Source of the DNA: JBAZJN01 sp041651295
GTDB lineage: Bacteria > Patescibacteriota > UBA1384 > XYA2-FULL-43-10 > CAINNR01
Assembly (NCBI GenBank): GCA_041651295.1
Contig: JBAZJN010000020.1
Coordinates: forward strand, 1 to 17,947
Length of the DNA stretch: 17,947 nucleotides
Direction: 5' to 3'
Under the pieces are notes generated by a model, which saw nothing but the letters and a program-made list of their open reading frames with translations, searched no databases and had not been told where the DNA came from. Position 1 is the first letter of the stretch. Each line of letters begins with the position of its first letter. Shown here one piece after another: positions 7,584-15,369 of this stretch. The position numbers and the translations under genes are program-made.

Positions 7584-7584
7584 T

Positions 7585-8826
7585 ATGCTAATAATAGACC
7601 AATCAAAACTAACCGTTGAAATAACCAATATTTACTTTGTTAAAGACAATACTTTTTTTGCAGTTGAAAAGTATAATCAAATGGATTTGATCGAAAAAGA
7701 AGTTGGAGATTCTAAGACTTTTGATGAATTTTTACCTCAACAAAAAATTGCGCGTTGGGATAATGAAGTAAATTTCTCGGCACGATTGGTTCACGATGAA
7801 CTAACTCCTACAGTTTCCACTCTAGAAGATAAGATAGTCTGGGATGGTGAAAGGGTAGCGGTTAATTTCTACGACCTTCCGATAGACGAAATAAATCCTG
7901 AAGGTGCGAGTGAATTTGAAGTTATCCTCAAGGAAAAACCCAAGACCAATATAGTTTCTTTTACAATTCAAACAAAAGGACTGGATTTTGCCTATCAGCC
8001 AGATTTGACCGAAAAAGAAATGAAAGATGGTGCGGAAAGACCTGAAAACGTTATTGGTTCTTATGCAGTTTACGCTTCTGAAAACAAGACTAATTACGTT
8101 GGTGGTAAGGAATACAAATGCGGTAAAGTTGGGCATATTTTCAGACCAAAAATAATTGATTCTGCAGGCACGGAAGTATGGGGAGAATTAAAAATTGATA
8201 CGGAAAAAGGAATTTTATCTGTTGCTATTCCGCAAGACTTTTTAGACAAAGCGGTTTATCCAGTCAGGCACGCAGCAGGGTTGACTTTTGGGTATACGAG
8301 TGTCGGTGAAACTACAACATATGCTGGGCCAGATTTGTTAGGTATCAATTTATATACTTCTCCTAGCAATGCCGCTAATGCAAATAGTATTTCGTTATAC
8401 TGCCAAAGATATTCTACATCTTCATTTAAGGCAATAATAACAAATAATAGTTTTCAAATTTTAACAAACGGAATAGGAGGGGCGGTTGCTTCTGAAAGCA
8501 CAGCTGCTTGGAAAATAAGTTCTTTCGCATCAGCACCGGCAATAAGCGGAAACACGGTTTATGGAATTGGAATTGTGTATTCTAGTTATATGTATATTTG
8601 GTATGATGCTGGATTAACTTCTTATACTAACGAGAATAGTTACAGTTCACCATTCGACATGACAGATCCCTATGAGATTGATTACAGAATATCTTCCTAT
8701 TGCACCTATACAGCTGCTTCTGGTTCCGCCAACTTGAAATCATATAATACTAATCTGAAGGCCAACATCAAAAGCATAAATACTAATTTAATCGCTAATG
8801 TAAAAAGTTTAAATACAAATGTATGA
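7585..8826 (+). CDS. Beta-rich virion protein ending in 11-residue repeats
   Basis: The protein has 413 residues from ATG 7585, which sits one base after the collagen-gene stop in TAATATG. An in-frame TTG at 7573 would overlap that gene and is less likely. The first ~235 residues contain a block I recognise only as a recurrent phage virion pattern: RPENVIGSYAVY, GHIFRPKIIDSAG, WGELKIDTEKGILSVAIP and FLDKAVYPVRHAAGLTFG. This is followed by a beta-rich domain with many Ser, Tyr and Asn. The last 31 residues are repeats of the form N-(L/I/V)-K-S-x-N-T-N-L-x-A. The role is probably an appendage or tail component, since it lies between two fibre-related genes. The exact function is unknown. The stop overlaps the next start as ATGA. 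Confidence 0.65.
   Translation: MLIIDQSKLTVEITNIYFVKDNTFFAVEKYNQMDLIEKEVGDSKTFDEFLPQQKIARWDNEVNFSARLVHDELTPTVSTLEDKIVWDGERVAVNFYDLPIDEINPEGASEFEVILKEKPKTNIVSFTIQTKGLDFAYQPDLTEKEMKDGAERPENVIGSYAVYASENKTNYVGGKEYKCGKVGHIFRPKIIDSAGTEVWGELKIDTEKGILSVAIPQDFLDKAVYPVRHAAGLTFGYTSVGETTTYAGPDLLGINLYTSPSNAANANSISLYCQRYSTSSFKAIITNNSFQILTNGIGGAVASESTAAWKISSFASAPAISGNTVYGIGIVYSSYMYIWYDAGLTSYTNENSYSSPFDMTDPYEIDYRISSYCTYTAASGSANLKSYNTNLKANIKSINTNLIANVKSLNTNV
8731..8823 (+). repeat. 33-bp repeats encoding 11-residue units
   Basis: Almost three units (8731, 8764, 8797) encode NLKSYNTNLKA, NIKSINTNLIA and NVKSLNTNV. The DNA has diverged while the N-hydrophobic-K-S-x-N-T-N pattern is kept, which suggests structural selection at the protein C-terminus. 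Confidence 0.8.
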
Positions 8827-10589
8827 AATTAGAGTTTCCAAAACAATTTGATTTCGTGAAACAAGATTTAGATAATATTGGTTTATGGGAAAAAAGAACG
8901 ACAGATTTTGTAAAAAAATATTTGAAACCGGGTCAAGTGTTTTTGAATGTCGGATCGCAAGTCGGATATTATGTTGTAATGGCTTCTGAATTAAAAACAA
9001 AAGTATATGCGTTTGAACCATCGGGCATTAATTTTGAATATTTGAAAAAGAATATTGAATTAAATGATTGCAAGAATGTAATTATTTCGAATAAAGCACT
9101 ATCAAACAAGACTGGAAAAATAAAATTATATACTGGAAAAACTCCAGGTGAAAATAGTATTTTAGAAAATTATCATAATGATAGTGGATTCGAAAAAGTT
9201 GATTCAATTAAATGGGATGACTTGGGATTAGATATCCCCGATATGATTCTGATTGACGTCGAAGGAGCGGAGAAAATGGTGTTGGAAGGAATGCCAAGCG
9301 TGTTAACAACTAACAAGCCGATTACATTGATTATCGAAGATTGGGAAAATAAAGTGACTGATTGGCTTATTGATAATTATAATTTTAAATTAATATATAC
9401 CGACCGTATTTCTGGAAACGTGATGCTTGTTAAAAATATTGAAATGGAATATGAGGAAGAGCCAATTAGGTGTCATTTACTCGGAACATTTAATGCACCA
9501 AATACATTAAAAGACGAAGGAATTGGCAACGCGTTCGGGACAAAAGTTATCAACATGGCAAAAATTCTTAAGAAACTTGGTTATTATATTATTTTTTATG
9601 GTGTTGAAGGAAGTGAAGTTGAGTGTGATGAGTTTGTTCAAGTTTCATCAAAAGAAGATTTGCTTAAAACGTATGGTGAATGGAATAAAGAAACTATTTA
9701 TAAAGAAGATTATGGAGATTATTGTCATAAAATTTTTAATCAAAATTGTATTAGAGAAATAAATAATCGAAAACGGAATGGAGATTTTCTTTTACTTTGT
9801 CACGGGACGTTCCATAAAGAAATTGCTGATACCGTCAATTTACCAAATACCGTTGAAATAGGAATTGGACACAGAAGTTCTTTTGCAAGATTTAGAATAT
9901 TCGAAAGTGAATTTCAACGTGCATGGACATACGGGCGAGAAGATTGCCATCTTAATAATTCTAATATTCCTGGAAATAGGAACAAAGGAAGCGGTAATTT
10001 TTATGATTGTGTTATTCCTGGATTTTTTGATATTGATGATTTTGATTTTTCGAACGAAAAAGAAGATTACTTTTTATATTTAGGAAGAATAATAAAGAAT
10101 AAAGGAATTTATGTCGCGCAACAGGTGTGTGAAAAAATGGGGAAAAAATTAAAAGTTGCTGGATTTTATTATGATGTTGATAAAAAGTTTTTCGATGAAT
10201 TTATTAAACTTCCAAACGTTGAGTATGTTGGATTTGCTGGAAAAGAAAAACGAAAAGAACTTATGAAAAATGCTAAGGCGTTATTTCTTCCAACACTTTA
10301 TTTAGAACCATTTGGATATGTCGTGTTAGAAGCAAATATGAGTGGAACGCCTGTAATTACGACTGATTTTGGAGCATTTCCTGAAACAGTTAAAGACGGC
10401 GTGACTGGTTTCAGATGCAGAACATTCAAAGATTTTTGTGATGCTGTTAAAAATATAGATAAATTGAAAGCGAAAGATTGCCGAAATTGGGCAATGCAAT
10501 ATTCATTAGATAAAACAGTTCCAATGTATAAAAGATATTTTAATCAAATATTAGATTTAGCGACGTCGAAAGGTTGGTATAAATTATAA
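8823..10589 (+). CDS. Fused FkbM-type methyltransferase and GT4 glycosyltransferase
   Basis: The protein has 588 residues and two enzyme domains. Residues about 1-205 are an FkbM-family SAM-dependent methyltransferase: FLNVGSQVGYY (40-50) is the SAM-binding glycine motif, with Asn in place of the more usual Asp, then AFEPSGINFEYLKKN (63-77) and LIDVEGAEKMVLEG (143-156). FkbM enzymes commonly O-methylate sugars. Residues about 215-588 look like a GT-B fold family 4 glycosyltransferase: YLGRIIKNKG (419-428) begins the donor-binding half, and EPFGYVVLE (495-503) is the EX7E motif, followed by SGTPVITTDFGAFPE. No membrane segment or signal peptide is seen, so it is cytoplasmic. The gene is distinctly AT-rich compared with the collagen-like gene. 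It is coupled to the upstream virion gene by ATGA. The acceptor is unknown. Confidence 0.85.
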   Translation: MKLEFPKQFDFVKQDLDNIGLWEKRTTDFVKKYLKPGQVFLNVGSQVGYYVVMASELKTKVYAFEPSGINFEYLKKNIELNDCKNVIISNKALSNKTGKIKLYTGKTPGENSILENYHNDSGFEKVDSIKWDDLGLDIPDMILIDVEGAEKMVLEGMPSVLTTNKPITLIIEDWENKVTDWLIDNYNFKLIYTDRISGNVMLVKNIEMEYEEEPIRCHLLGTFNAPNTLKDEGIGNAFGTKVINMAKILKKLGYYIIFYGVEGSEVECDEFVQVSSKEDLLKTYGEWNKETIYKEDYGDYCHKIFNQNCIREINNRKRNGDFLLLCHGTFHKEIADTVNLPNTVEIGIGHRSSFARFRIFESEFQRAWTYGREDCHLNNSNIPGNRNKGSGNFYDCVIPGFFDIDDFDFSNEKEDYFLYLGRIIKNKGIYVAQQVCEKMGKKLKVAGFYYDVDKKFFDEFIKLPNVEYVGFAGKEKRKELMKNAKALFLPTLYLEPFGYVVLEANMSGTPVITTDFGAFPETVKDGVTGFRCRTFKDFCDAVKNIDKLKAKDCRNWAMQYSLDKTVPMYKRYFNQILDLATSKGWYKL

Positions 10590-10601
10590 CTTAAAACGCG
10601 T

Positions 10602-11969
10602 ATGAAAACTCTTTACATCAATAATCAAGTATTAATTGAGGGGAAAAAAGAATCTTTTTTGTTAGCCGATTATGCTATCGGTGTGACAAGTTTTAATGTT
10701 GAAAGTATTGTTGGATTTGCGGTTAATTTAATTTTACAAATTGGTGAAACCGGTCAAGAAAATACTGAAATCGTGAAAACACATGCAGCAAATGCACCAT
10801 CTGGATTAACCGTTACGCTTGCATCCGCGACAAAGTTTGAACATCTTCAAGGAACAAAAGTATATATTATCAGTTATGATCTTGTTGAATTTTCGTGGAG
10901 TTCGACGATTGATGGTGTAAAAACCGTTCTTGATACAATCGACGTCCAAGTAGATCAAATTGAAACTCAATATATCGATACCATTGAAACGAACGGTTAT
11001 TATTTTATACGATTTAAAGAGGATATCGGTAACACGTTTTCTGGATATTCCGATCCGATACCATATGAAGGATATGCGATCAATACCGTTGGGAGTGCAA
11101 TAACACACGCGATGAAACGGAATAAAATGAACGCATATACAGAATTTGTTGATCATGATTTTATGATAGAAGAAATAAATAATTGTCTAATGTTCGCGCA
11201 TGATAAATTAAAAAAATGGCATAATCTTCAAGAATTTGATTATGAATTAGGACAGGCAACGAGGGGAAATTATCGGTTTGCTATGCCGGCTGATGCATGG
11301 CAATATTCATATAAATCTGTTCTTGGTTTCAGAATAGGGAATGGAACGAATTTAACATATAAAGACAAAGAAGAATGGGAAGAAGAACTGAGTGGTGTTA
11401 ATCACGCACTTCTTAGCGGTTCAATTTTAACCGGCGCAACGTCGTTGATACTTGACGATTCGAATGATTTTCCAGAATCTGGTTCGATCATGATTAAGGG
11501 AATAATAATTGCATATACAGCAAATGAACAATCGAGCGGAACACTGTCTGGGATTCCAACCAGTGGTATCGGTTCAGTAACAGAAAATTTGACAAGTGGT
11601 CTTGATGTGTGGAACGGTGATTATGCGGAGGGAATTCCGGAATTTTTTACGGTGATGGATGGTTATATTCATTATTGGCCGACAGTGACTGCAAATCAAG
11701 TGGGTCGGAATGGATATCTTGATTATTGGAAAGAAACGCCGGTTATTGATTCAGATAACGATATATTGAATTTCGGGAGATATGATATGGTGAAATATTG
11801 GCTCACTGCTGCTGTCAGGTCGATGATAAAAAATGACGGCATTAGAGACCTAGAGGATGGAGATTTCAAATTATTTTTGCAAGCCTTAAATGATGCGATT
11901 AGCATCGAATTAAAAATACAAGGACAAAAATATAAACGAGGTCCAAGATTAAATAAAATTCAAAGATAA
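10602..11969 (+). CDS. Neck / head-tail adaptor-like protein
   Basis: The protein has 455 residues. The first ~110 form a beta domain of the VTSFNVESIVGF / KVYIISYD type. The central region (about 160-240) is helical (EINNCLMFAHDKLKKW) and then has YRFAMPADAWQYSYKSVLGFRIG. A second small beta insert follows (ATSLILDDSNDFPESGSIMI). The C-terminal part has FFTVMDGYIHYWPT, then YWKETPVIDSDNDIL and a helix (MVKYWLTAAVRSMI). The order fLP/MPaD, G-x-PexF-x-v-dg-x-iH-x-WPt, Y-x-K-x-p and a final helix is the pattern of podovirus-type adaptor/neck proteins that join portal to tail nozzle. Two beta inserts make it longer than usual. The assignment is by pattern, so moderate. The start has no SD. Confidence 0.55.
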   Translation: MKTLYINNQVLIEGKKESFLLADYAIGVTSFNVESIVGFAVNLILQIGETGQENTEIVKTHAANAPSGLTVTLASATKFEHLQGTKVYIISYDLVEFSWSSTIDGVKTVLDTIDVQVDQIETQYIDTIETNGYYFIRFKEDIGNTFSGYSDPIPYEGYAINTVGSAITHAMKRNKMNAYTEFVDHDFMIEEINNCLMFAHDKLKKWHNLQEFDYELGQATRGNYRFAMPADAWQYSYKSVLGFRIGNGTNLTYKDKEEWEEELSGVNHALLSGSILTGATSLILDDSNDFPESGSIMIKGIIIAYTANEQSSGTLSGIPTSGIGSVTENLTSGLDVWNGDYAEGIPEFFTVMDGYIHYWPTVTANQVGRNGYLDYWKETPVIDSDNDILNFGRYDMVKYWLTAAVRSMIKNDGIRDLEDGDFKLFLQALNDAISIELKIQGQKYKRGPRLNKIQR

Positions 11970-11973
11970 AGAT

Positions 11974-12234
11974 ATGGAAAAAGAAGCGGTCGAAAAACTT
12001 GTTAATATAGTAATAGCAAAACACTGTGAAATTGATGACAAAAAACACTCAGAGATTTTAAAGGAGATAAAGTTGTTATCAGATAAAGTTAATCCGGTAG
12101 TTCAGGCTTTCAATAATTATTCTACGACGGGAAAAATAGCGTCGAAAGTGGTGTTTAAAACCGCTCAATTCGTAATTGCGTTGGGAGTAATTATCGGTTC
12201 CATTTATACGGTTAAAGAGTGGATAAAAAAGTAA
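11974..12234 (+). CDS. Small membrane protein, holin- or XhlA-like
   Basis: The protein has 86 residues. Residues 1-45 form a charged helical segment (VEKLVNIVIAKHCEI, SEILKEIKLLSDKV). One transmembrane helix is predicted by eye at about 58-80 (KTAQFVIALGVIIGSIYTV), followed by a short KEWIKK tail. This layout, a coiled N-terminus plus a C-terminal membrane helix, resembles XhlA/holin-like phage proteins, but many small phage membrane proteins look similar. No lysin gene is in the window to support a lysis cassette. It starts four bases after the neck gene stop, in AAAGATATGG, with no SD. Confidence 0.5.
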   Translation: MEKEAVEKLVNIVIAKHCEIDDKKHSEILKEIKLLSDKVNPVVQAFNNYSTTGKIASKVVFKTAQFVIALGVIIGSIYTVKEWIKK

Positions 12235-12256
12235 TTTGATAAAAAACGTTAAAAAA

Positions 12257-12264
12257 GGGGGGGG
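12257..12264 (+). promoter_or_regulatory. G8 tract as SD-like leader
   Basis: Eight G residues preceded by A6 lie four bases upstream of ATG 12269. They could pair with the CCUCC anti-SD. The tract is also a slippage-prone homopolymer in an otherwise AT-rich region. Confidence 0.5.
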
Positions 12265-12268
12265 ATTC

Positions 12269-12427
12269 ATGAGTAAAAAAACAAAAAAGAAGAAGAAAAA
12301 AAATGATGATGATATTTTGTACATTAACAGAAATAATCCGGCTTATTTAAGTTGGCGTGAAATTCTGGATAAGTACAATAACGGAAGTAACCAAACAATA
12401 TTTGGAACGATCGAGAGGGAGGTGTGA
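12269..12427 (+). CDS. Small Lys-rich hypothetical protein
   Basis: The protein has 52 residues. It begins MSKKTKKKKKKNDDD, a strongly basic block followed by an acidic triplet, and then has a neutral segment (INRNNPAYLSWREIL). The basic block could bind nucleic acid or membrane, but no family is recognised. I chose ATG 12269 because it follows a G8 SD-like tract. The upstream in-frame ATA at 12236 would translate the homopolymer and is unlikely. The gene ends in a GAGGGAGGTGTGA context that doubles as the leader of the next gene, which suggests translational coupling. Confidence 0.5.
   Translation: MSKKTKKKKKKNDDDILYINRNNPAYLSWREILDKYNNGSNQTIFGTIEREV
12413..12424 (+). promoter_or_regulatory. 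Strong Shine-Dalgarno for the zinc-ribbon gene
   Basis: GAGAGGGAGGTG ends four bases before GTG 12429. GGAGGTG is a near-perfect anti-SD complement. It favours the GTG as start over the upstream in-frame ATG at 12357. Strong SDs are otherwise absent from this window. Confidence 0.65.
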
Positions 12428-12428
12428 C

Positions 12429-12599
12429 GTGAGGATATGTCGAGTATGCAGTCGCATTTATCGGTTCGGTAAATGGATATTCAAATTTGAAATCCCAGAA
12501 CCCGACAAAATTCGTTTCGACAATGCCGACAGAAATGGAGAAATCGAATATGAAGAATCTGTTTGCACAAATTGTAAAGACGAAACCGTCGTTGCGTGA
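12429..12599 (+). CDS. Small zinc-ribbon-like protein
   Basis: The protein has 56 residues from GTG 12429. CRVC (residues 4-7) and CTNC (residues 47-50) form two knuckles separated by about 39 residues, consistent with a single zinc-ribbon. The middle is charged, with an aromatic/basic start (RIYRFGKWIFKF) and a Glu/Asp-rich end. Such mini zinc proteins usually act through nucleic-acid or protein contacts, but the partner is unknown. Two bases overlap-free from the upstream stop (TGACGTG) and the strong GGAGGTG leader suggest coupled translation. The longer frame from 12357 would overlap the previous gene by 71 bases and lacks an SD. Confidence 0.6.
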   Translation: MRICRVCSRIYRFGKWIFKFEIPEPDKIRFDNADRNGEIEYEESVCTNCKDETVVA

Positions 12600-12606
12600 T
12601 AAACAG

Positions 12607-12637
12607 GGGGGCATTAGTTTAAAAAACTGATGCCTCC
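12607..12637 (+). promoter_or_regulatory. 14-bp hairpin covering a start codon
   Basis: GGGGGCATTAGTTT (12607-12620) pairs with AAACTGATGCCTCC (12624-12637) across an AAA loop. All 14 positions pair, two of them as G-U. The ATG of the following small gene (12630-12632) lies inside the 3' arm. No U tract follows on either strand, so it is not a typical terminator. Start-codon masking, or a terminator with an imperfect tail, is possible. Confidence 0.6.
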
Positions 12638-12821
12638 AGTAAAAATAATTATTAACAATAAATATATTAGTACCAACACAAGATTTTTTATTAAATTTTT
12701 TGGTGTGACAGTGGTAATATTGATGTTGTTTGTCTGGCTGACGAATATAATGTTTGGAATAATTAAAAAAATAGAACCAAGGAAAACATCTGTGACATGC
12801 AGGTTATATAATAATTGTTAA
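12630..12821 (+). CDS. Small single-pass membrane protein
   Basis: The protein has 63 residues with a basic/polar N-terminus, one clear membrane helix at about 19-45 (FFIKFFGVTVVILMLFVWL and on) and a positively charged C-terminal tail containing two Cys. It is not recognised. Holin, spanin-like or anti-receptor functions are possible. Its ATG is inside the 3' arm of a 14-bp hairpin, so the real start may differ or be regulated. It ends four bases before the nozzle gene. It is the second membrane protein in this small-gene cluster, and the pair may act together. Confidence 0.5.
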   Translation: MPPVKIIINNKYISTNTRFFIKFFGVTVVILMLFVWLTNIMFGIIKKIEPRKTSVTCRLYNNC

Positions 12822-12825
12822 ATTT

Positions 12826-14259
12826 ATGAAAATAACAGTAGACCCAATTCGGAATATGAGTGAGGGAATAGTTCAAAAAGTGGATACGATTGCAGCAAAT
12901 CTTCCAAGTTCTGTTTATTTATCGAATAATTTCATTTTTGATGAAATGCTTGGAAGAGCTGTTATTCGTAAAGGTTCGACTATTCTTGGAACTCAAGTAG
13001 CAGATGGAAAAAGTTGTCTTGGTCTTTATACGCACATAACAACAACTGGAATTAAAGTTCCGCTTGCCGTATTTAATGCATCAGATGACGGGTCGTCTGT
13101 TATTTCAAAATATACAGCTGAGACATGGTCGGATGCACAAATCGGACTTACCAATAGCGCAAATGCAAGATTTTTGACATTTTTGAACACGACGATGGTG
13201 TCGAATGGAATCAATAAATATTCAACGGTTGATGGTACCACATGGGTTGATACTGGTGGAAATCTTGATATTGGAAATTGTCCTCTCGGAACGCTAGGAA
13301 TTGAATTTTTAGATAAAATATATATTGCTGGGGTGTCATCAAACAGGGATAGAATTTATTTTTCATCAACCCCAGATGTCGGAGCGATTAGTTGGACGGT
13401 TGGGAATGGGTATATCGATGTAGAACCAGAAGAAGGTGCCGGATCGATAACGGCCCTTGCAAAAGTTCCTGGATATTTATTGATTTTCAAAGAGAGGTCA
13501 TTGAAAAGATGGGATTCCGATTCAACGTTTCCCGAAAGCTTAATGACAATTGGGACACCAAGCCAAGAAGCGGTAGTCATGACGGCACAGTCAGTTTATT
13601 ATTACAGTGGAGGGCACGGTATTTATAACACAACCGGGGGTTATCCAAAGAAAATTTCAAGACGAATTCAAGACATTATCGAGGCAATTCCAAGTTCATA
13701 TTATCAATCCGTTTCTGGTTGGGGCGATGGTGAACGGCTTTATTTTTCAATTGGTGATATTGAAATAGACAGATTCAACTTTAATAATTCAGTCGTTTGT
13801 TATAAGATAGATTCTAATGTTTGGTCATTAATGTCGTTTCCAAACGAAATTAAAAAATGGAATACAATGGTAGATGTTAACGGTGGTGAAACAATTATCG
13901 CTGGAGATGATGATGGTAATGTTTGGCAAATGTTTACCGGAACAATCGATGGAACGATGAGGATACCATTTATGCTTCAGACGCAACCGCTTGAATGGGG
14001 AAGCAGGGGACTTGCGAAAGAACTTTCAAAAATTGTGTCGTATACAAAACAACTAATAAATTGTCAGTTATATGCGAGAGTTAATGAAACGGGCAATTTT
14101 GAACCGATTAAAGTTATTGATCAAGATTCGTTAGAAATAACAACAGAACTAAGAGGACGTATATTCGAATTCAGAATTATTGGTGAAGGAATTTCCGGTA
14201 ATCAATTTATTGGATTTGATTTTGCGTCAGTAAATACACTCGCAAGTTTTAAAGAATAA
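12826..14259 (+). CDS. Tail nozzle / stabilisation protein, beta-propeller-like
   Basis: The protein has 477 residues. After an N-terminal arm (FDEMLGRAVIRKGST) come repeated four-strand-like blades: LGLYTHI, ARFLTFLNTTMVSNGINKYS, LGIEFLDKIYIAG, DRIYFSSTPDV, SITALAKVPGYLLIFKERSL and SVYYYSGGHGIYNTTGG. These are followed by KISRRIQDII and a W-rich blade (NVWSLMSFP; ETIIAGDDDGNVWQ). This pattern of drl-yysgt, ital-vpgyl-iFk-rs and GiY-tgG matches the beta-propeller tail nozzle or stabilisation proteins of short-tailed phages (P22 gp10/T7 gp12-like group). With the neck-like gene upstream it supports a podovirus-like tail. The last ~90 residues form a separate beta domain. The stop overlaps the next start (TAATG). 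No SD. Confidence 0.6.
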   Translation: MKITVDPIRNMSEGIVQKVDTIAANLPSSVYLSNNFIFDEMLGRAVIRKGSTILGTQVADGKSCLGLYTHITTTGIKVPLAVFNASDDGSSVISKYTAETWSDAQIGLTNSANARFLTFLNTTMVSNGINKYSTVDGTTWVDTGGNLDIGNCPLGTLGIEFLDKIYIAGVSSNRDRIYFSSTPDVGAISWTVGNGYIDVEPEEGAGSITALAKVPGYLLIFKERSLKRWDSDSTFPESLMTIGTPSQEAVVMTAQSVYYYSGGHGIYNTTGGYPKKISRRIQDIIEAIPSSYYQSVSGWGDGERLYFSIGDIEIDRFNFNNSVVCYKIDSNVWSLMSFPNEIKKWNTMVDVNGGETIIAGDDDGNVWQMFTGTIDGTMRIPFMLQTQPLEWGSRGLAKELSKIVSYTKQLINCQLYARVNETGNFEPIKVIDQDSLEITTELRGRIFEFRIIGEGISGNQFIGFDFASVNTLASFKE

Positions 14260-15365
14260 TGGAAACAATAAAACCTACAATTTTTGACGTTGGTTATGAT
14301 AGGAATTTAATCCGAAATTTTTTGTTAGTTAAAGAAAACTCTGTTATTTCACAAGATAAAATTAATAGTTTAGTATCACCAGAGATGATTTCAAGTGGTG
14401 ATATCACCGGAAATTTGATTGTTGTTGCTGGTTATTTACAAAGTTCAAATTATCTCGCGGGTCTTCAAGGTTGGCGATTTAATTCAGCCGGAAATATTGA
14501 TGCTAATGATGGTTATTTCAGGGGAACAATTGTCGCAACTGTTGGTAATATTGGCGGTTGGGTGATTGATACATATGGATTATTTTATGATGGTTCTGGG
14601 GCACCGAGTATCAGAACAGCCGAAAACGTAGGGGCTGGTGCCGACGGTGTTGTGATTGATAAAGATGGAGTAAGATGTTATGACGCTGTTTTGGGATGCG
14701 TTGTCAATTTGCCGGCTGATGGTACGCCGCCATCATTTGCATCCGGCGTGATTAATAATACGATATTTGAGGTTGATACGAACGCGATTATTAGGACGAG
14801 TGATATGGTTGGAGACGGATCCGCTAATTCGGCTGGTGTTTTACAAAATAACGGCGGAATTTATTTATGTGGAGCAAATCAAACGCTAGATAATGCGAAC
14901 GTAAAATTTTTAATTAATGGAAATGCGTATTTTAAAGGAACAATATTAGCGTCAGAAATTTATAGCACGACGATCACGGGCGCTGATATTTCTGGTGGTG
15001 TTATTACTGGTGCGTTATTTAGAACGTCAGAGTCCGGACAACGAACGGAAATTACAGATTCTGGAATTGTATTATTAAATGGTGAAATTGGAGCGGCGTA
15101 CGGAGACGAAGATTATTTATATGGCGATGCCAATAGAAAATATGGAACCGGCGTGTTGGCGTATATAAATAATACAAGTAAAATTATTCCATTTTATGTT
15201 TCGGCAGAACAATCGGTTGGAGATTTTCACATGGTAAATAGATCCTCTGATCCAAGCGGAATAGCCGAGGTCGGAGATTTATGTGTAGTAAATGGTAAAT
15301 TAAAAATTTGTACATCGGGAGGAACACCAGGAACGTGGACTATTGTCGGTGTGCAAACAGCATAA
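14259..15365 (+). CDS. Tail fibre with J-like GWRF / GGW modules
   Basis: The protein has 368 residues. The N-terminus is extended (residues 1-60). Residues about 70-108 contain QGWRFNSAGNIDANDGYFRG and then GNIGGWVIDTYGLFYDG. This is the GW-x-I/F-x-sdG-x-aNdGxFrG … GxIGGW pattern typical of central fibre / host-specificity segments. A second similar block lies near residues 220-270 (YFKGTILASEIYSTTITGADI, GQRTEITDSGIVLLNG). The C-terminus has GDLCVVNGKLKICTSGGTPGTWTIVG, a tip module common in phage fibres. Host recognition is the likely role. It starts inside the nozzle gene stop codon, which implies tight co-expression. Confidence 0.7.
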   Translation: METIKPTIFDVGYDRNLIRNFLLVKENSVISQDKINSLVSPEMISSGDITGNLIVVAGYLQSSNYLAGLQGWRFNSAGNIDANDGYFRGTIVATVGNIGGWVIDTYGLFYDGSGAPSIRTAENVGAGADGVVIDKDGVRCYDAVLGCVVNLPADGTPPSFASGVINNTIFEVDTNAIIRTSDMVGDGSANSAGVLQNNGGIYLCGANQTLDNANVKFLINGNAYFKGTILASEIYSTTITGADISGGVITGALFRTSESGQRTEITDSGIVLLNGEIGAAYGDEDYLYGDANRKYGTGVLAYINNTSKIIPFYVSAEQSVGDFHMVNRSSDPSGIAEVGDLCVVNGKLKICTSGGTPGTWTIVGVQTA

Positions 15366-15369
15366 TTGT

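Noticed and set aside
7573..7584. TTG start for the protein after the collagen-like fibre
   Set aside because: ATG 7585 in TAATATG is one base past the upstream stop and fits the start context seen elsewhere.
12357..12428. Upstream ATG for the zinc-ribbon gene
   Set aside because: It overlaps the preceding gene and lacks an SD, whereas GTG 12429 has a strong GGAGGTG leader.
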